Shown: piece after piece, positions 58,701 to 64,000 of the stretch
How the letters are laid out: the number at the start of each line of letters is the position of its first letter
Numbering within the stretch: the stretch's first letter is position 1
Assembly (NCBI GenBank): GCA_024220505.1
Contig: JAKZZE010000003.1
Span: 1,488,001 to 1,552,000 of the forward strand
Origin: Rhizopus arrhizus
Lineage: Eukaryota; Mucoromycota; Mucoromycetes; Mucorales; Rhizopodaceae
Length of the DNA: 64,000 nt
Direction of reading: 5' to 3'
The notes under the pieces: model-generated
What the model was told of the DNA's origin: nothing
The model's input: the letters and a program-made list of their open reading frames with translations, nothing else
The model's database searches: none
Position numbers and translations under genes: made by a program

Positions 58701-58923
58701 AGTTGTGGGTATAGTAACATTAGGTATCATAGTTGGTCTTCTCTTTGATAAATTGGAAGCAACATAAGATGATATCTTACTTATTCCACTCGAAATAGAT
58801 TCAAGTGAAGTAGGATCTCTATTTTGTATTGTTTAATATCTTTTTTAAACAAATAAAATACACAAATGTTTACCGAAGAAATCTTGGTTCTGCTCGAACT
58901 CCATTATAAATTGGTAATTCCAT
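55748..58923 (-). CDS. BCAS3-like WD40 repeat protein
   Basis: Six exons, 58923-58874, 58818-58381, 58329-58176, 58122-57253, 57205-56227 and 56175-55748, give 972 residues. The beta-propeller begins with ITFASFDKLNKSISCLLLGY, DGFQLWDIT, then KIVIYSLKTYSII, GPVFTLGSRFIAYA, HFRPHTHPISCLTFNQSGTL and STARGTTHVYAINPYGGKPE; the last part fits the BCAS3 domain region. A coded poly-Gln run lies at about 58640-58690 and another short one near 56850. Homologues bind phosphoinositides and act at the phagophore with PHAF1 in animals; a similar autophagy-linked role is inferred. The acidic, Ser-rich C-terminus is not conserved. Confidence 0.85.
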
Positions 58924-61140
58924 TTGATATATAATGCACAGTTAAAAAATATATATAAAAAAAATATAGTAAATAAAAGGAGAGAAAAGAAAAAAAAAAA
59001 AAATGAAAAAGAATACGGACTGCATTAAAGATCACATTGGGAGGTTTTTTTTTGAGTAAACTATGCTTTTGACTCTCTTCATTGGATGATAATTTATATC
59101 TCCGATTAAAATATAAAAAGATATTAAAAATAAATTGAAAGGGCTATCATAACACTCAGAGTTTCTTTTGATTGTCTAAACCAATTGATAAAGTAATAAA
59201 AAGAAGTGTTTTTACAATTCTGATGAGGGTAACAGGGTCTATAAAGAAGCGTTTATTTTATTTTGTTTATACTTTTTTTCATGTTTAATAGTATCATGCT
59301 ATGCTCTTCTTGACATTTTTTTTTGATAATAAACTAGGCGCAATAAAATTAAAACCTTCTCTCTTTTAACTATTAATCACTTTTCTTTAATATCACGAGC
59401 AAAAGTTATTCATTTTTTCTTGATTGTATTGGAACGTACAGGATAGTTCAAATACTTTTTTTAATAAATTCATATCAATTTTCATACTGACAATTAGGAT
59501 TGAAAAGCTATTCTCACTTGTTTTTTTGCTGACAGTAAGTTAACTTGTATTATTTGCAGTGTTACTTTTTATCAATAGCTTTTATGTCTCATAAAGTTGT
59601 GTGGTAAGAAAAGAATAAGCTTAAAGTCCAATTGAGTCTTGAAGAATACTTGACCAAAAGGATTACATGACTGAGTTGTCTATGTGTTTGGGAAAGGGAT
59701 CTAACGCCATCTCTAGTTGTCACTCGAATATCTCTGCTATTTGCTTCAAAACAAAACGCTGAAAACATAAATTCCCAAAAAAGGCAACTTTGAATTTATA
59801 AGCTGGGCTTCTTGAAAGCCTCCTGGTTTGATTCATTTCAAAACATTAGTTTTAATACGCAGTTACTCCGACTAAATTATTACTCAGTGGGTGGAATATC
59901 AATGCATTAAAAATTAAATATGAAGACAAGTTTTTTTTTCTGACCTTCCCCTAAAATCCAAAGCTTCCATAGGTTGAAGTATAGGGATGAAATGATCAAG
60001 GTTAAGGAGTACACTAAACTTTGAAGTGGGGTGTACGTCATATTGGGATCTATCAAGGGTGATTCTAACTGTGAGGAAACTAATCAAGAACTTGTATCGT
60101 TCATTGCTTTTTACAAAGGGAAACTATAGTAGGACAGTTTTTCTTGAAGCTTTAATTAACTCGTAGGTTGTATAAATAATTTTTTTTTATCAATCTTCAA
60201 TTAGAAAAAAAAAAGCATTGTGTCTTTTATGAAGAAGTTATATTTGTATCAGTTTTTCGTTCATGCTACTGAAACTAGATATAACACAAAGAGAAGACCA
60301 CTTTCTGCTTTTCAAAGGCGTTAGAGTCGAAGAAAACATGTACACGTATTGAACTATAAAAGTATTGTATGTTATGTGTCTTAGTATTACATATTCTCCT
60401 TTATGGGAGTTTTGAAATTTAGTGGATGATGAAAATAACAAAATAATTTCCTTCAAAAGGTTATTTCAAAATAGGATTTATATTTGTGATCGCTAATTAA
60501 GTGTAATAAGCATGATTATAACTTACTTTACTGATGAAGCCTATTTCTTTTTAATCCAACTGAATTCCAAGATCCGAGGAACCCCTTTACAAGAATATCA
60601 CTGAAAAAAGACGTATTAGAAAGATAATATTGTAGTTTTTATATCTTGTGAGTGGGTAGGTTTAGTTATCATCTGCTACTTGTCGATGAATCTATAGCTT
60701 TATGGTTTTTCTTTGCCTTTTCGTATCCAATCAAAATAGCATGCTTGCTTCTGTTGCTCTAATCACCATAATTTTGTAGAACAGCATTACTTCTACACTT
60801 ATACCTCTTTTTTTAATAAAAAAAAATATATATTTATCAGTTCATGTTAAAATAACAGTAGCGGGCAAATTACACAACAAACTAGGTACCATTTCATAAG
60901 CTGAAAATCAGATAGCTATGATCAACAGTGATCAGTCACTTTTACTTAAATTTCAAGTGAAAACTATCTTGAGTATTTTTTTCTAGTCAAGGTGTCCACC
61001 TATTAAGTACAAATTTTGCTACTGGCTATATTGCTTTGGTACCTCAACTCCATGTAAGGCATTCTTACTAACAGTAAAAAAAAAAAAAAAAAAAAAAAGG
61101 GAAAAAAAAACTGGCTATTTTGACATCGTCTTGATCATTG
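58924..61140. other. Gene-poor region
   Basis: 2.2 kb, AT-rich, no supported gene. A short stretch near 60528-60585 reads YFTDEAYFFLIQLNSKIRGT, which resembles a transposase FTDEAxF segment but is too short to classify. An A-run lies at about 61077-61098. Confidence 0.45.
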
Positions 61141-61149
61141 CTCTCTATG

Positions 61150-63830
61150 GTTAACAAACAGCAAGCTTTGGCTGCTAAGTATCAAGCAATTGTCTTTCAT
61201 TCCGCCACTCGATTTCTAATCGAGTTTGGGTCGTATCTGCAAATATCAATACGGTCATACCAACTCGCGATATACGTACTGACTTGCCATCTTTAGCATG
61301 CAAAAAGTACACAATGCGGCTACTGCTGTTCATTTGATTTCTCATTCCCTCGGAACGTTGGTTATTCACTTATCCAATAGAGCTTTAGCTGAAAAAATTC
61401 AGCAAGCTAATTACGTTTAAATTGTTCGGCTCCAAGCAGCTTCCGACGTTTCTCAAGAACCATTGAAAAACCCTCATACCCTATTATGCAAAATTTCCTC
61501 AGCCAACTCAACTGTCAGCCCTTTGAATAGACTGATATTAGTACTGATACCGTTTTGGTGTGTTTGCGTGCCTCTACTATTGAAGCACTTCTGCTTGTTG
61601 TAGTTTCTAGCTTCAAGATGGGCCGCTAGTCTCTTTCTGTCTTCCATCCTTGTATCGTGCCAGATCTTATAGCTGCATTATTTCCAACTATACAATGTGT
61701 AATTGTACAGAAGGAAAATGTTGCATTGTATGCTTTCAACGACTTTCTTGTCAAGCCATAATTGTCTTTATTCTCTTTGATCTTCTTGTCTGCAATCAAT
61801 CTCTTCGTTTGGTGAATGGCAAAGCGGCAATCTTCACTTCCAACAACTCACATAGTTCCTCTTACCAAGTCTTCTGAGCAGGAAAGTTTTATTAATCTCG
61901 CTAGCGAGCCCTTGATCGACTTGGCATTGAAGAGAATTATGATGCTGCCTGGAGTGCTGTCTCTGATGCTCAAAAAAGCTAGTACGACTATGATCAGTGT
62001 CTTCGATGCTCATTTTATAGACCATTTACAGCTCACTGATCATGTAACAAGTGATGTATACCGCATTGGTGGTCCTGTGGCTCACACTCACCTCTAGTTT
62101 GATGCTATAGCCCAATACTAGTATGTAATTACTCACGATGTTTGTTTTTCAAGAACTAAACTACACTGACTGGTGCAGTCACAAGCGCTATGGTTGTTCT
62201 CCACGGCCCATGAGCGCATGATGATGAGATTGAAGCCGTAATGACTAATGAGCTCAAGTTTAATCTGACATAATTGAATGCCGAGCTGTACAAAACTAAT
62301 ACTACCTGTATCCCTCAAAGAGCTTGGGTGTAATTCTTCATCTGTTCAGTTTGTGATGTTTTTTTTTTTTGGGTGCTTTATCAAAGAGCCGATAACAATG
62401 CTATATTGCTTGCCTAATGATATAAAGAGCTTATGGGTGACAAGAAGGTATTCTTGCCTGCTTTGGCTGCTGCTATAGCTGATGCCGTGACAAAGAGTTG
62501 AATGAAATTGAATCTTTATTTTCCTAGGCTATCCTTGAAAGCATCGAGCATGTACTTTTTTGTTTGCTTTAATATCATTTGGTTGTTGACAGAGATGGGA
62601 GAGAAGGTGTTAATGCTAAGCAGATTTAGTAGCACAAGACTGCATGCCAACTGATGTTTAAGGAGGCTTTCCACACTGAAATGACTGTGCGTCCTGACCT
62701 GCATGAGACAAATTATGTAATTTGTGACTCTAGAAATAAGATATTGAGGTCTGATAATTAAAATTGTAAAGTATTTATCTTGAATTTGATATTACCGAAT
62801 TTATTTTAGCTACAAATTAAATGATGCTCTTGACGTCCATGACTATAATGACTACAAGGAAGTGTAGGTCTTCTTGAACTGGTACAGTCACAATGAGAAT
62901 GACATCATTTCTGTGGTGCATCCCGAAAGCGACAACGACGAGGTTCGTACTACATTTCAGTTCCTTTCTCAAAATTTGGGCATCGTTGATCGTCCATCGA
63001 AAAAGATTTACGAATATTTGGCTTTGTTTGCTCCCGACTTCAAGGAACGTGAAAAACCTTCTTATTTGGCTTCTTCCGAAGATAAAAGTGACTTTGGGTA
63101 ACATATGGATCATACAAATACTTATAAAGGGTTATTACAAGAGGTTATTTTATCCAAACTTTCGGTAAAAGATCTTGCAAAGATCGTTACAGCCAGCAAA
63201 TCAAGATATTCTTCCACTGTATTTCTCAAAAAAATACACGAGACGCTACCACTTGCTGTTATTGTCGATTGGAAGAACAAACCCGGCAAAAACAGGCATG
63301 ACCAGTGTATCCGTTCTTTATTCAATTTGGCTATTGGTGACCAAGTAGCTGTTACATCAAGCCATTAATGGTGAAACTTCCTTCTTTTTACCCTCAACCT
63401 TCACCATGGCTGGCATTGGCACTGGCATGGCTACCTTCAGTGTCTTTGTTTATTAATGCTACATAGCTGAGGCTGCTGTTGACAAGATTGGTCCTACTAT
63501 ACTCTATCTTAATTCTCACCATCGCTTAAGGGGAATATCTGTGCGGCGAAGAACTTGAGGCTTATCACAGCAACGGCACGTCTTCTCATATGAATCTTTT
63601 CTTCTCTCGCAATTAATTGAAAATATCCATATCCAATACAAAATAGTGAAATTAACTAAAATATTGAATGATTATCTGATGGATCAAGGTGACCATTTTT
63701 ACCTTTGCGGTTCTGTCTGACTTGTACCTGACCTCAAATATACTCTTACTTCAGACTTATTAAGTACAATGGCATCGAAGTTGCCAAAGCTTCTGCTCTC
63801 ATTGAAGAACGAAAAGAGTAAGAAACATAT
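61150..63830 (+). pseudogene. MET10: Decayed sulfite reductase flavoprotein (alpha) subunit gene
   Basis: The alpha subunit carries FAD/NADPH domains of assimilatory sulfite reductase. Identity comes from the 3' half, read with several frame changes: LNDALDVHDYNDYKEV, VFLNWYSHNENDIISVVHPE, RTTFQFLSQNLGIVDRPSKK, SVKDLAKIV, FTMAGIGTGMATFSVF (NADPH-binding, against MAGLGTGMAPFRAF), EYLCGEELEAYHSNGTSSHM, DHFYLCGSV and KYNGIEVAKASALIEERKE near the C-terminus, all in the right order. The 5' half (ISHSLGTLVIHLSNRALAEK, KKVFLPALAAAIADAVTKS) is less certain. Many in-frame stops and shifts make it a non-functional copy. The intact gene, if any, is outside this window. Confidence 0.82.
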
Positions 63831-64000
63831 ATACTTGGAGTTTATTAAAATATGTATTTTTCGCTTATCAAAAGTCGAATCATGTTTAAAAATAAACTTC
63901 ATTCAAATCTGTGACTTCAACTGTTTCATGCAAAAAGAATTCCCTTTCTGTTTTTGCGCTTTTTTTCTTTCTTCTTTCTTTCTTGTTTCTGTCGCTTTTT
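63831..64000. other. Window end, pyrimidine-rich
   Basis: Contains CTTT-rich sequence at 63955-64000 that could be a promoter-type leader for a gene beyond the window. Confidence 0.35.

Overview
The window is nuclear DNA of a filamentous fungus, most likely an early-diverging Mucoromycota (Mucorales-like) species. The evidence is strong AT bias, genes split by many 45-110 nt introns with GTAAGT-type donors and TAG/CAG acceptors, long pyrimidine or T tracts just upstream of start codons, and a household gene set (SET9, TRM1, GWT1, eS25, DIM1, GID4, TAF4) that reads as fungal. Exon models were built by hand by joining reading frames at GT/AG sites so that frame and family motifs both continue; most conserved genes come out intact.

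Layout. 0.4-12.4 kb: a secreted GPI-type cysteine-rich protein, mitochondrial alanine aminotransferase, two small acidic proteins with a similar C-terminus, a tyrosine phosphatase and a third acidic protein. 13.2-14.3 kb: a decayed Fanzor (eukaryotic TnpB-like) gene. 14.6-17.5 kb: SET9 histone H4K20 methyltransferase and a secreted 3D/double-psi barrel protein. 17.5-21.2 kb: gene-poor. 21.2-25.7 kb: four minus-strand genes, SNX3, TRM1, PTRHD1-like and a YABBY/HMG-like protein. 28.5-29.3 kb: a stand-alone response regulator. 29.3-39.1 kb: repeat-rich, with Tc1/mariner relics and a 4.57 kb element bounded by ~302 bp terminal inverted repeats. 39.1-51.3 kb: a compact block with TAF4, CCDC174, GWT1, eS25, a glycerol-3-phosphate acyltransferase, an IRG-like GTPase, GID4 and an F-box protein. 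51.9-54.2 kb: another Tc1 relic. 54.3-58.9 kb: DIM1 and a BCAS3-like WD40 protein. 61.1-63.8 kb: a heavily decayed copy of the sulfite reductase flavoprotein gene (MET10).

The intact genes are mostly unrelated housekeeping functions (translation, chromatin, lipid/GPI synthesis, trafficking, regulated degradation). The unusual content lies between them: an OMEGA-nuclease relic, a compound transposon that has gathered a broken DD34E transposase, a tyrosine-recombinase remnant and an unknown spliced gene between long inverted repeats, and relics of one Tc1 family in at least three places. No tRNA, rRNA or CRISPR array was recognised.
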